From the NCBI RefSeq assembly GCF_002754245.1, contig NZ_PEEX01000001.1, forward strand, positions 1,220,001-1,284,000: 64,000 nt of DNA, given 5' to 3'. Source of the stretch: Chryseobacterium sp. 52 (GTDB lineage Bacteria; Bacteroidota; Bacteroidia; Flavobacteriales; Weeksellaceae). Made by a program: the position numbers and the translations under genes. The notes under the pieces are model-generated. The model made no database searches, was not told where the DNA came from, and saw only the letters and a program-made list of their open reading frames with translations. Below, in pieces: positions 33,433 through 41,417 of the stretch (position 1 is the stretch's first letter; the number at the start of each line of letters is the position of its first letter).

Positions 33433-34037
33433 TATTTAAATACTTCTGGTGCTTTTTCGGCACCTGCTTCAGCCTTGAAGAAAGGTTTTTCTTTAAAGTT
33501 TGTAAAATTCGCCAGAATATTATTCGGGAAAGTTTTAATCGTTGTATTGTAATCTTTGGCAGCATCATTATAATAAACCGTTTCGGTTCTGATACTGTTT
33601 TCAATTGCTGTATATTCTCTCTGGAAGTTGATGTACTGCTGGTCAGCTTTTAAATTAGGGTAAGATTCAACTACAGCCATTAATCTGCTTAATGCTCCGG
33701 ATAATTCTCCCTGTGCTGCCTGGAATTTAGCAAGATCAGCTTCGGTCATATTCGTAGGGTCAATGTTGATGGAAGTCGCTTTAGAACGTGCTTCAACTAC
33801 TTTTGTCAATGTTTCCTGTTCAAATTTAGAATAAGATTTAACCGTATTTTCCAGATTTGGAATAAGGTTGGCCCTTTTCTGATACACCGTTTCTATATTA
33901 GACCATTTGGAGTTGACGTTTTGTTCTTTCGTAACGAAATTATTGTAACCGTTTTTCCCCCAGAAGAATATTACACCTACAATAATAAGCAGAGCAATAC
34001 CGATAGTTCCTGCGCTTAGGCAGCCTTTATTTTTCAT
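33432..34037 (-). CDS. lemA: LemA-family membrane protein
   Basis: 201 residues. A single N-terminal transmembrane helix (TIGIALLIIVGVIFFWG) is followed by the LemA helical bundle: YNNFVTKEQNVNSKWSNIETVYQKRANLIPNLENTVK near residue 30-65 and ESYPNLKADQQYINFQREYTAIENSIR near 125. The function is unknown in general; homologues are linked to envelope stress responses. It is the first gene of the LemA-TPM-TPM operon and has an exact -7 element upstream. Confidence 0.92.
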   Translation of the reverse strand: MKNKGCLSAGTIGIALLIIVGVIFFWGKNGYNNFVTKEQNVNSKWSNIETVYQKRANLIPNLENTVKSYSKFEQETLTKVVEARSKATSINIDPTNMTEADLAKFQAAQGELSGALSRLMAVVESYPNLKADQQYINFQREYTAIENSIRTETVYYNDAAKDYNTTIKTFPNNILANFTNFKEKPFFKAEAGAEKAPEVFK

Positions 34038-34067
34038 AGTTTATTTTTTTTAATTTTTTGTGCTAAT

Positions 34068-34075
34068 CAAATATA
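34068..34075 (-). promoter_or_regulatory. -7 promoter element of lemA
   Basis: TATATTTG on the minus strand, an exact match, 30 bp before the lemA start. A nearby 9-bp direct repeat, TGTGCTAAT at 34059-34067 and 34083-34091, spans both divergent promoters. Confidence 0.55.
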
Positions 34076-34087
34076 CAAATTATGTGC

Positions 34088-34095
34088 TAATTTTG
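34088..34095 (+). promoter_or_regulatory. -7 promoter element of folA
   Basis: TAATTTTG, an exact match, 15 bp before the folA ATG. It overlaps the second copy of the TGTGCTAAT direct repeat. Confidence 0.55.
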
Positions 34096-34110
34096 TAAAA
34101 AATTATTAGA

Positions 34111-34605
34111 ATGACAACAATAGTGGTGGCAATGGGAGAGAAGAACGAGATAGGTTTTGAAAATAAACTGCTGTGGCATCTTCCGGAAGATCTGAAACAT
34201 TTTAAAAATATAACTTCCGGGCATCCTATTATCATGGGAAGAAAAACATATGAAAGTATCGGAAAAGCATTGCCTAACCGTACCAATATTGTTATTTCCA
34301 GAAAGAAAAAATGGTTTGAAGAAGGGATTCTGATCGTAGGAAGCATCAAGGAAGCCATTAAGTTTGCCAAGAAGATCGATGAAAATGTATTCATTATCGG
34401 GGGTGGAAATATCTACGAACAAACGATGGATATTGTGGATAAATTGGAAGTTACTTTGGTGAAAGCCGATCTTGAAGCTGATACCTTCTTTCCAAAGATT
34501 GATGAGAAAATCTGGAAAAAAACCAGTGAAATCTGCCATGAAAAAGATGAAAAAAATCAATACGATTTTTGTTTTCAGACTTTTGAACGGATTGAGAGTA
34601 AATAG
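34111..34605 (+). CDS. folA: Dihydrofolate reductase
   Basis: 164-residue NADPH-dependent dihydrofolate reductase that keeps folate reduced for one-carbon metabolism. Classical motifs are present: ENKLLWHLPEDLKHFKNIT near residue 20 (with the active-site Glu at about residue 29), HPIIMGRKTYESIG near 45 (NADPH binding), and IIGGGNIYEQ near 98. It reads divergently from lemA. Confidence 0.96.
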   Translation: MTTIVVAMGEKNEIGFENKLLWHLPEDLKHFKNITSGHPIIMGRKTYESIGKALPNRTNIVISRKKKWFEEGILIVGSIKEAIKFAKKIDENVFIIGGGNIYEQTMDIVDKLEVTLVKADLEADTFFPKIDEKIWKKTSEICHEKDEKNQYDFCFQTFERIESK

Positions 34606-34613
34606 TTGTGAAA

Positions 34614-34662
34614 ATTCTAACTTCTTACCTCTAGCTTCTAACCTCTAAATTTTCTATCTTTG
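34614..34662 (+). promoter_or_regulatory. Heptamer repeats followed by a -7 promoter element
   Basis: Five imperfect 7-bp units (ATTCTAA, CTTCTTA, CCTCTAG, CTTCTAA, CCTCTAA) fill 34614-34648. An exact -7 element, TATCTTTG, follows at 34655-34662, 18 bp before the next start codon. The repeats occupy the -15 to -50 zone of the promoter. Confidence 0.55.
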
Positions 34663-34680
34663 CACTTCTAAAATTGAATA

Positions 34681-35250
34681 ATGAATAAGTACATAAAAAT
34701 TGTAATTGCAGCAGTTCTTATCCTTTTAGGACTTTATCTGATGATTTTCACAAGAAGTCTGGGTTGGGGAATTGTAGTTTTCCTTCTGGCAGCACTCCCA
34801 ATTTTCCTTTTCTTTAAAAATGAATATATCCTTTTGGCTTTCTGGCAGCTGAGAAAACAAAATATGGAGAAAGCAGCAGGATGGTTAACCAGTATTACTA
34901 ATTACCAGGGACAGCTTCATAAATCTCAGTATGGATACTTCCATTATTTATTGGGTCTTACACAGGCTCAGGAACATCCTACAAAAGTGGAGCCTTTGAT
35001 GAAAAAAGCTTTGGAATACGGATTGAATATGAAGCATGACAGAGCAATGGCAACATTGAACCTTGCTGCAGCAGCGATTTCAAAAGGCAGAAAGCAGGAA
35101 GGGCAGAAACTCCTGGATGAGGCTAAAAGATTAGACACGGCGGGAATGATGACAGATCAGATCAAAATGATGAAAGATCAATTGAAAATGCCTTCTATGC
35201 AGAAGCATATGCACAACCCTAATATGAGACAAAGAGGAAAATTCTTCTAA
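34681..35250 (+). CDS. Membrane-anchored TPR-like protein
   Basis: 189 residues with two N-terminal transmembrane helices (IVIAAVLILLGLYLMIF and GIVVFLLAALPIFLFF). A helical region follows, from about residue 55 to 165, with TPR-like periodicity (GWLTSITNYQGQLHKSQYGYFHYLLGLTQAQ; ATLNLAAAAISKGRKQEGQKLLDEAKRLD). The tail is Met/Lys/His-rich. The family is common in Flavobacteria but has no defined role. It has its own promoter and terminator. Confidence 0.75.
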   Translation: MNKYIKIVIAAVLILLGLYLMIFTRSLGWGIVVFLLAALPIFLFFKNEYILLAFWQLRKQNMEKAAGWLTSITNYQGQLHKSQYGYFHYLLGLTQAQEHPTKVEPLMKKALEYGLNMKHDRAMATLNLAAAAISKGRKQEGQKLLDEAKRLDTAGMMTDQIKMMKDQLKMPSMQKHMHNPNMRQRGKFF

Positions 35251-35271
35251 GAGAAACATACAAAAAAACGG

Positions 35272-35297
35272 AAGCACCTGGTTCAGGTGCTTTTTTT
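35272..35297 (+). terminator. Terminator of the TPR-like gene
   Basis: AGCACCTG pairs with CAGGTGCT around three bases, followed by seven Ts. Confidence 0.88.
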
Positions 35298-35320
35298 ATT
35301 TTATTTAAGGGTGTATTTCG

Positions 35321-35953
35321 TCACATCTCAGAATTGTGGTCATAGCCATAAAATTTGGGCATCTGCCACTGGTATTTTACAGCAAGCGTTCTGATGGCCA
35401 CAATCAGGATAATGGTGAAAATCTGTATGAAGGTATAGGAAAGCGGGATGAATTTAGTCATCAGAAGAAATGCAGACCCTCCGACAATACATGCAGTAGC
35501 ATAAATCTCTTTCCTGAAAATCAGTGGAATCCGGTTCAGGAGTATATCCCGGATTATTCCTCCGAAACATCCGGTAATGGTTCCCAGTGCAATACATATC
35601 AGCGGGTGGATATCAGCATTTAAGCCTTTCTGAACTCCGATAATAGTAAATAAACCCAGCCCGAAGCTGTCAAAAATAAACAGGGTAACCTTGAAATTTT
35701 TTTCAATGGATTTGAATACCATGGCAAATATACTCGTTCCCAGAATCAATGCACATGTTAAAAGGTCGTGCATCCAGAATACCGGAATATCAAGTAATAG
35801 ATCCCTTACAGTTCCTCCACCTACAGAAGTCACGAATGCAATAATCAATACTCCGAACGGATCAAGGCGTTTTTGCATAGCCGCAAAACTCCCTGACATT
35901 GCAAAGGAAATGGTTCCGAGTACTTCTATGGCAAAGTTGAACTGTTCGTGCAT
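35321..35953 (-). CDS. TRIC-type cation channel (UPF0126)
   Basis: 210-residue inner-membrane protein with seven hydrophobic segments in two homologous repeats. Each repeat ends in the TRIC signature: GGGTVRDLLL near residue 45 and GGIIRDILLNRIP near 130. Bacterial homologues of the trimeric intracellular cation channel conduct K+. It lies next to the inverted-repeat-flanked four-helix gene but on a separate unit. Confidence 0.88.
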   Translation of the reverse strand: MHEQFNFAIEVLGTISFAMSGSFAAMQKRLDPFGVLIIAFVTSVGGGTVRDLLLDIPVFWMHDLLTCALILGTSIFAMVFKSIEKNFKVTLFIFDSFGLGLFTIIGVQKGLNADIHPLICIALGTITGCFGGIIRDILLNRIPLIFRKEIYATACIVGGSAFLLMTKFIPLSYTFIQIFTIILIVAIRTLAVKYQWQMPKFYGYDHNSEM

Positions 35954-35970
35954 GTTTTTATAATTAATAA

Positions 35971-36001
35971 ATAATGAGCAATGAATAATAAAAATTGTGC
36001 C
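35971..36001. repeat. Left arm of inverted repeat around the four-helix gene
   Basis: Contains AATGAGCAATGAATAAT and ends TTGTGCC, reading inward. It matches the reverse complement of 36359-36386 closely (18 of the first 20 positions), so transcripts crossing the gene could form a long end stem. Confidence 0.65.
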
Positions 36002-36004
36002 ATT

Positions 36005-36358
36005 TCAAAGTTGAGACAGTCTAAACTTATACTTGGTCATCACTTTTACAAGTTCTTCACATTCTGCTTTTAAATGTAATATTTTTTCATTACTTAAATA
36101 TCCTAGTTCCTGAATGATTTCCAGCCAAAGTTGAGTTTCATCAATTTCTTCAACTACAATGCAGATCTTAGCAAATTTTTCCTTTTCAGATCTTGCTCTT
36201 GAAACCGCTCTGTAATTTGCAGCGACTGATGTAGCGGATCTTATAATCTGCTTTCTAATGATTGAAACATCGTCTGAGTAAGGTAATGTAGCCAGGGATT
36301 TAATAATAAGGATAGAAAAATTTTTAGTTCTTTCCCTAAATATCTGATTATAATCCAT
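36005..36358 (-). CDS. Four-helix-bundle protein (23S rRNA intervening-sequence type)
   Basis: 117 residues from ATG 36358 (a TTG three codons upstream lies in the repeat arm). All-helical, with the S23-like pattern MDYNQIFRERTKNFSI, then ATLPYSDDVSIIRKQIIRSATSVAANYRAVSRARSE near 30-60, and EEIDETQLWLEII near 78. This family is encoded by intervening sequences in 23S rRNA genes of spirochaetes and others, and by similar free-standing units. Here it sits between inverted repeats, 28 bp past the coaD stop. No enzymatic role is known. Confidence 0.85.
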   Translation of the reverse strand: MDYNQIFRERTKNFSILIIKSLATLPYSDDVSIIRKQIIRSATSVAANYRAVSRARSEKEKFAKICIVVEEIDETQLWLEIIQELGYLSNEKILHLKAECEELVKVMTKYKFRLSQL

Positions 36359-36386
36359 GGCACCCAAATTATTTATTACTCATTAC
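36359..36386. repeat. Right arm of inverted repeat around the four-helix gene
   Basis: On the minus strand it contains TAATGAGTAATAAATAATTT and ends GGGTGCC right before the four-helix ATG. It begins immediately after the coaD stop codon. Confidence 0.65.
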
Positions 36387-36851
36387 TTATCGTTTCACCC
36401 TCACAGAGTCCGGGACCAGCAATTCATATTCTCCGTCATGGTTGATAATCTCCCTTACAATGCTGCTGCTGATGAAAGATTTTCCGGATGAGGTCAATAA
36501 GAACACAGTTTCCAGTTTTTTGTGGGCCAACGTTCTGTTGGTATGAGCAATGGCTTTTTCAAATTCAAAATCGGCAGGATTTCTTAAGCCTCTGAGAATG
36601 TATTGTGCATTCTTTTCGAAGCAGTAATCAACTGTTAATCCTTCAAAAAAGTCAACTTCCACATTGGGAAATTCGGCCACGGAATTTTGAATAAATTCCA
36701 TTCTTTTTTCCATAGGAAACATATATTTTTTCTGGGAATTCTGCCCGATCGCAATAATCAGTTTGTCAAAAAGCGGAGCCGCTCTTTCAATAATATCATA
36801 ATGTCCCAGGGTAATAGGATCGAAGGATCCGGGGAAAACAGCAATTTTCAT
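36387..36851 (-). CDS. coaD: Pantetheine-phosphate adenylyltransferase
   Basis: 154-residue enzyme that adenylates 4'-phosphopantetheine to dephospho-CoA. It has the nucleotidyltransferase T/HxGH motif in FPGSFDPITLGHYDII at the start, LRGLRNPADFEFEKAIAHTN near residue 88, and SGKSFISSSIVREI near 120. It follows ddl on the same strand, a common arrangement in Bacteroidetes. Confidence 0.96.
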   Translation of the reverse strand: MKIAVFPGSFDPITLGHYDIIERAAPLFDKLIIAIGQNSQKKYMFPMEKRMEFIQNSVAEFPNVEVDFFEGLTVDYCFEKNAQYILRGLRNPADFEFEKAIAHTNRTLAHKKLETVFLLTSSGKSFISSSIVREIINHDGEYELLVPDSVRVKR

Positions 36852-36947
36852 GTTTTACGAGTTATGATGAGTTACGTGTTTTGAATTATAAATTATAAGT
36901 TTCGGAGTAAAGTCACATCTTAACGTTGTTTCTTCCGCTCTCTCTCA

Positions 36948-36975
36948 CTTCTAATCTCTAATTTCTTACTTCTAT
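36948..36975. repeat. Heptamer repeats between ddl and coaD
   Basis: Four 7-bp units on the plus strand (CTTCTAA, TCTCTAA, TTTCTTA, CTTCTAT) end at the ddl stop codon. They resemble the units at 23525-23552 and 34614-34648. Confidence 0.5.
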
Positions 36976-37958
36976 TATTTATTTAATGCCTTTTCTACTT
37001 CGTTTCCGCACAGATCTGTTAATGAGATTCCATAATGTCTCGCCTGTTGGGGGAGAATGCTGGCAGGGGAGAACCCGGGATTGGTATTCATTTCAAGCAT
37101 ATAAGGAATTCCATCCATCAGGATAAATTCACTTCTTGAAAATCCGCTCATACCAAGAGAGTTATAGGCTCTTTTTGAAATTTCCTCCACTCTTATTCTT
37201 GTCTCATCATCAATTCTTGCCGGCGTAATTTCTTCGGAAGCGCCTTCATATTTAGCTTCATAATCAAAGAATTCATTGGTGGGTACAATTTCAGTGATTC
37301 CTAAAACGATGGTTTCACCCTTGAAATCTATTACTCCTACAGAAACTTCCATTCCGTCCAGGAAGCTTTCGATCAGAATTTCGTCATCTTCTTTGAAGGC
37401 AATTTCTGTAGCAGCTATTAATTCTGACTTTTCTTTTACCTTTGAAATTCCAAGAGATGACCCTGACTGATTGGGTTTTACAAAAACCGGAAGACCAAGA
37501 CTTTCAACAATCTCATCTGTATTAATATCTTCTCCTTTTCTTAAATAAATGCTTTTCGCGGAAGGAATTCCATATTTTGACAATACAGCTAATGTATCTT
37601 TCTTATTGAAGGTTAAAGCACTTTGGTAGAAATCACAACCCGTGTATTTCTGTCCTATGGCATCCCAATAAGCCTGAAGAATTCCATTTTCACCGGGGGT
37701 TCCGTGGATAATGTTGAAACAGACATCAAATTTCAGTTTTTCATGATGATCTAATGTCACTGAAAAATCTCCGCGGTTGATTTCATGTTTTTTATCATCT
37801 TCACCTAAAAAATACCATTCATCTTTAAGAATGACTACTTTATATACATCATATAGATTTCTGTCCAGAGAATCGTAGATCAACTGACCGCTTTTTAAGG
37901 AAACCACATATTCGTCTGAATAGCCTCCCATGACAACGGCAACACTTTTTTTGCTCAT
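36975..37958 (-). CDS. ddl: D-alanine--D-alanine ligase
   Basis: ATP-grasp ligase making D-Ala-D-Ala for peptidoglycan; 327 residues from ATG 37958 (MSKKSVAVVMGGYSDEY). A longer frame to 37994 exists, but an exact -7 element (TAAATTTG) lies inside its first codons, so the later start is preferred. Signatures are VMGGYSDE (residues 9-16), FNIIHGTPGENG near 75, VFVKPNQSGSSLGISKV near 145, and MEMNTNPGFSPASILPQQ near 295. Divergent from the PASTA gene. Confidence 0.95.
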   Translation of the reverse strand: MSKKSVAVVMGGYSDEYVVSLKSGQLIYDSLDRNLYDVYKVVILKDEWYFLGEDDKKHEINRGDFSVTLDHHEKLKFDVCFNIIHGTPGENGILQAYWDAIGQKYTGCDFYQSALTFNKKDTLAVLSKYGIPSAKSIYLRKGEDINTDEIVESLGLPVFVKPNQSGSSLGISKVKEKSELIAATEIAFKEDDEILIESFLDGMEVSVGVIDFKGETIVLGITEIVPTNEFFDYEAKYEGASEEITPARIDDETRIRVEEISKRAYNSLGMSGFSRSEFILMDGIPYMLEMNTNPGFSPASILPQQARHYGISLTDLCGNEVEKALNK

Positions 37959-37981
37959 AACCATTATAGTATCAATTAAGG

Positions 37982-38008
37982 CAAATTTAATCATTTTATG
38001 TAATGCAA
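37982..38008 (-). promoter_or_regulatory. ddl promoter (-33 TTG and -7 TAAATTTG)
   Basis: On the minus strand TTG (38006-38008), 16 bases, then TAAATTTG (37982-37989). The spacing is slightly short of the usual 17-21. Transcription would start near 37976, downstream of the longer ORF's ATG. Confidence 0.6.
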
Positions 38009-38079
38009 TAAGGGAAATTCAGAAATTTTAAAATTGAAAATGAATTGTGTTAAATAAAAGTACATTTAAAATTATTAGC

Positions 38080-38087
38080 TATATTTG
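38080..38087 (+). promoter_or_regulatory. -7 promoter element of the PASTA gene
   Basis: TATATTTG, an exact match, 26 bp before the ATG. Confidence 0.55.
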
Positions 38088-38113
38088 CCGTTATAATTAA
38101 AGTATTTTTAAGT

Positions 38114-39217
38114 ATGCTTAAATCACTTTTCAATTGGAAAGTTTTACTGAATTTAGTAGTCGCCATCGGTGTTTTTGTGGGGTTGGTGTGGCTTACTTTC
38201 CGTTGGTTGGAATACCATACCAATCACGGTCAGGAGATTCCTGTGCCCAATGTCATTAATAAATCTGTTTATGATGCCGTAAAAATATTAGAGGATACCG
38301 GTCTTGAATACGAAGTAGACAGCGCCGAATACAATCCTAAATATAAGCCTTTTCAGGTTTTAAAGATGCATCCTATATCCAGTTCACGTGTAAAACCGGG
38401 ATCACTGGTAAGAATTGTTGTTAACCCAAGAACCTGGGCGCCTATTACCGTTCCGGATGTGATCAATAAATATTCAGGACTGGCTTTCCAGAGATTGGAT
38501 CAGGTTGGTCTTAAGATCGGTGATACCATCTACGAACCAAGTATTCAGAAAGATGCTCTTCTAAGAGTACTATATAAAGGTAATGCTGTTAATCCGGGAT
38601 CACGTCTTCCGAGATTCTCTGTGATAGATGTTGTGGTAGGTTCAGGACCTATGAGGAATATTTCAATTCCTAGTGTGGTGGGACTTTCCGTAAAGGAAGC
38701 CAGAGCAGTGATCACAAAAGGAATGTTTGAAGTTGGGCTTGTGGAACATGAAGACGGAGGAAAAGATGAATCTGATATTATCTATTATCAGGATCCCGCT
38801 TCAGGAGATGTAAGAGACCAGGGAATGCAGATTGACCTTTGGGCAAGTAAGAGAACTCCTGCTGAACTCAGAGCTAAAATAGAGCAGCTGAATGCAATCT
38901 ATCGTATGAAAGTAGATACTTCACTGCCTCCGGTACATTATGATGAGGTTCCCAACCATACGGAACCAAGTTACGATCCACCGGTAGCAGCACCTGTACC
39001 TAGAAAAGAAGTTCCTAAACCTGAGCCGGTGAAAACGGAACAGCCAAAGGCCAGCGGATCTACCGGGGCTAAACCTGCAGGATCTGTGGCAGAGAAGCCT
39101 AAAACCGCGACAGGAGGCAGTCAGGGGACAGCAAATTCTAGTAAGCCTGCAACAACAGGAGCTACGGCACAACAGCCAGCTCAAAAACCAAAGGCTAAAA
39201 AAGTAGTAGTAGAATAA
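38114..39217 (+). CDS. PASTA-domain membrane protein
   Basis: 367 residues. A short cytoplasmic start and one transmembrane helix (residues 10-30, VLLNLVVAIGVFVGLVWL) lead into three PASTA repeats at about 40-110, 112-180 and 182-255 (VPNVINKSVYDAVKILEDTGLEYEV; VPDVINKYSGLAFQRLDQVGL; IPSVVGLSVKEARAVITKG). A Pro/Lys/Ala/Thr-rich tail follows from about 275. There is no kinase domain, unlike PASTA kinases of Gram-positives. It probably senses or binds peptidoglycan; position beside ddl fits. Confidence 0.9.
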   Translation: MLKSLFNWKVLLNLVVAIGVFVGLVWLTFRWLEYHTNHGQEIPVPNVINKSVYDAVKILEDTGLEYEVDSAEYNPKYKPFQVLKMHPISSSRVKPGSLVRIVVNPRTWAPITVPDVINKYSGLAFQRLDQVGLKIGDTIYEPSIQKDALLRVLYKGNAVNPGSRLPRFSVIDVVVGSGPMRNISIPSVVGLSVKEARAVITKGMFEVGLVEHEDGGKDESDIIYYQDPASGDVRDQGMQIDLWASKRTPAELRAKIEQLNAIYRMKVDTSLPPVHYDEVPNHTEPSYDPPVAAPVPRKEVPKPEPVKTEQPKASGSTGAKPAGSVAEKPKTATGGSQGTANSSKPATTGATAQQPAQKPKAKKVVVE

Positions 39218-39241
39218 TAACGGTTTATTATATAAAATATA

Positions 39242-39271
39242 GGCTTCAACTGCAAAATGTTGGGGCCTTTT
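39242..39271 (+). terminator. Weak terminator between the PASTA gene and the pseudouridine synthase
   Basis: GGCTTCAAC pairs with GTTGGGGCC (two G-T pairs), followed by TTTTGCG. Read-through into the next gene is likely. Confidence 0.5.
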
Positions 39272-39290
39272 GCGTAAAAAAGATAAAATA

Positions 39291-40364
39291 ATGGCAGAAG
39301 ATAACGAAGATTTTTTAGATGAAGAATTATTGGACCTTGACAGTATCGAGAACGTCGATATTGATGAGGAGAATAAAGGATTATATGAGCATCTTAATAT
39401 CACAGTTGATAAAAAACAGGAGCCGTTAAGAATCGATAAGTTCTTATTAATATACAGACAGAATTCTTCACGGAATAAAATTTCCCAGACCTGTAGAGCA
39501 GGAAATGTGATTGTAAACGGAGTTTCGGTAAAACAGAATTACCGGGTGAAGCCTGGTGACCAGGTTTCAGTTCTTCTTACCCATCCGCCGAGAGAAAATG
39601 TCATTATCCCTCAGGATATCCCGGTTAATATCATTTATGAAGATGATGATCTTGTTGTAGTGGATAAAGAACCGGGAATGGTTGTCCATCCGGGACATGG
39701 TAACTGGGATAAAACGCTGGTGAATGCATTGGCTTTCCATTTCGAAAAGAACGGACAGAAGTCTGACCTGGACAGAGTGGGACTTGTTCACAGGATTGAT
39801 AAAGATACTTCCGGACTTTTAGTGATTGCGAAAAATGAATATGCACTGAGCTTTTTGGCGAAGCAGTTTTTTAACAGAACAACAAAAAGACTGTATTGGG
39901 CTTTTGTCTGGGGAAATCCTCAGGAAGATGAAGGGACCGTTAAAGGGCATATCGGGAGACATCCGAAGAATAGAATGCAGATGTCCGTTTATGAAGACGG
40001 AAGCCACGGAAAGCATGCGGTTACGCATTATAAAGTATTGGAACGCTTCAGATATATGACCTGGGTGGAATGTAAACTTGAAACCGGAAGAACGCATCAA
40101 ATTCGTGCCCATCTCAAACATATTGGTCATACTTTGTTTAATGACGAAAGATATGAAGGTCATACCCCTCTCAGAGGAGTGAATCTGCCTAAGTATAAGC
40201 AGTTTATAAAAAATGTTTTTGAAGTTCTTCCAAGACATGCCCTTCATGCGCATACTTTAGGGTTTATACATCCAACCACTAAAATGGAATTATATTTTGA
40301 GAGCCCAATGCCTAAAGATATGGCGGATGCCGTAAAAAAATGGAGAAATTATTTAGAAAACTAA
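39291..40364 (+). CDS. rluD: RluA/RluD-family 23S rRNA pseudouridine synthase
   Basis: 357 residues from ATG 39291 (an in-frame TTG at 39270 is less likely). An acidic N-terminal stretch precedes an S4 RNA-binding domain (RIDKFLLIYRQNSSRNKIS, VIVNGVSVKQNYRVKPGDQV; about residues 40-105). The catalytic domain has the RluD signature GLVHRIDKDTSGLLVIAKN, with catalytic Asp in HRIDKDTSG, and LETGRTHQIRAHLKHIGHT. E. coli RluD modifies helix 69 of 23S rRNA. The exact target here is by homology. Confidence 0.93.
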   Translation: MAEDNEDFLDEELLDLDSIENVDIDEENKGLYEHLNITVDKKQEPLRIDKFLLIYRQNSSRNKISQTCRAGNVIVNGVSVKQNYRVKPGDQVSVLLTHPPRENVIIPQDIPVNIIYEDDDLVVVDKEPGMVVHPGHGNWDKTLVNALAFHFEKNGQKSDLDRVGLVHRIDKDTSGLLVIAKNEYALSFLAKQFFNRTTKRLYWAFVWGNPQEDEGTVKGHIGRHPKNRMQMSVYEDGSHGKHAVTHYKVLERFRYMTWVECKLETGRTHQIRAHLKHIGHTLFNDERYEGHTPLRGVNLPKYKQFIKNVFEVLPRHALHAHTLGFIHPTTKMELYFESPMPKDMADAVKKWRNYLEN

Positions 40365-40384
40365 AAATATATTGAGAATTTTTT

Positions 40385-40392
40385 TATATTTG
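40385..40392 (+). promoter_or_regulatory. -7 promoter element of the PorP/SprF gene
   Basis: TATATTTG, an exact match, 23 bp before the ATG at 40416. A transcript starting near 40398 would exclude an upstream TTG start. Confidence 0.6.
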
Positions 40393-40415
40393 TTGAATTG
40401 AAATCAAGATTTGTT

Positions 40416-41366
40416 ATGAGAAAACTATATGCTATCGTATGTTTAGCTCTTTTGTCAAATGCATACAAAGCACAAGAATCACTACCATACTATCAGCAAT
40501 ATCTTTTGGATGGTGAATTCCTGTTCAACCCAGCTCAGTACGGAAAGACCGATTACGTGCAGCTTAATGCTAATTATCACAAGCAATTTGACAAGTTCAG
40601 CGATTCTCCAAATACGCAGTCTATAGGAATCAATGGGAACATTTTCGACAGAGTAGGAGCAGGGCTCTCTATTTTTAGAGATAGCAACGGTCCTATTTCT
40701 GCAGGCGGTATTACAGCGGGAGCTTCATACTTTATTCCACTAAGTAGTGAAGGAGAAAGAAAAGATCAATTCTCTTTCGGTACCAGTGTATCATTTTATA
40801 ATATGAACTTTGACTATACTTCAGTGAACGTTGAAGATGGTTACGATCCATTGTTGATCGGAAAAGAAGGGAATATTTTCATGGCTTATGCCAACTTTGG
40901 AGCAGCAGCTACCTATAGAAATATCTTTGCAGGGATCTCTGTAAATGATATTGCTTTAAGTAATGACAAGGCAATCGTAAACGGAATCGAGCCTTCTCCA
41001 ATTAAATTCTTCTTAAATTTAGGATATGACTGGCATTTTGCTGACAATATCTTTATAACGCCATCCGCGTTAATCAACCTGAATACGAATTCAACAAGAA
41101 TGGTTGATTATAACTTAATGGCTACTTTCTTTAATGATATCAATTCATTCTCTGCCGGAGTAAGCTACAGAACGGTACAGAACAGATTTGACAGCCAGCA
41201 GCTGCAAGTTGCACCAGTTGTTAAAGTAAGAGTTAATAAACTAATGATCGGAGCAACCTACAACATCGGAATGTCTGATATCCAGACATATGGTGGAAAC
41301 AGCTTTATGCTTAGCTTAGGATATAACTTTGATAACTTTATTAATCATAGAGGTTATAGATATTAA
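40416..41366 (+). CDS. PorP/SprF-family T9SS outer-membrane protein
   Basis: 316 residues from ATG 40416 with a signal peptide (MRKLYAIVCLALLSNAYKAQ). The PorP/SprF signature at the start of the mature protein reads YYQQYLLDGEFLFNPAQYG. The rest is a beta-barrel of repeated strands ending in YNFDNFINHRGYRY. In gliding Flavobacteria, SprF anchors the SprB adhesin and PorP is part of the T9SS outer-membrane machinery. A standalone paralogue like this may serve one specific cargo. Confidence 0.88.
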   Translation: MRKLYAIVCLALLSNAYKAQESLPYYQQYLLDGEFLFNPAQYGKTDYVQLNANYHKQFDKFSDSPNTQSIGINGNIFDRVGAGLSIFRDSNGPISAGGITAGASYFIPLSSEGERKDQFSFGTSVSFYNMNFDYTSVNVEDGYDPLLIGKEGNIFMAYANFGAAATYRNIFAGISVNDIALSNDKAIVNGIEPSPIKFFLNLGYDWHFADNIFITPSALINLNTNSTRMVDYNLMATFFNDINSFSAGVSYRTVQNRFDSQQLQVAPVVKVRVNKLMIGATYNIGMSDIQTYGGNSFMLSLGYNFDNFINHRGYRY

Positions 41367-41382
41367 TCTGATTTAATTTAAA

Positions 41383-41390
41383 TAAATTTG
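41383..41390 (+). promoter_or_regulatory. -7 promoter element of hemW, just before the porP terminator
   Basis: TAAATTTG, an exact match. Transcription would begin near 41396, inside the left arm of the terminator hairpin at 41391-41411. Confidence 0.6.
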
Positions 41391-41417
41391 AGCTCTGAAA
41401 TTTTCAGAGCTTTTTTT
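41391..41417 (+). terminator. Terminator of the PorP/SprF gene
   Basis: AGCTCTGAAA pairs with TTTCAGAGCT, followed by a T-run that ends exactly before the hemW ATG at 41418. Confidence 0.85.

Noticed and set aside
36387..36851. Possible fusion of coaD with the four-helix gene
   Set aside because: coaD ends at a TAA within the inverted repeat and the four-helix gene starts at its own ATG; they are separate ORFs.
41388..41417. Longer hemW reading frame from a TTG
   Set aside because: It would translate the porP terminator hairpin and its T-run; the ATG at 41418 directly starts the conserved radical SAM N-terminus.
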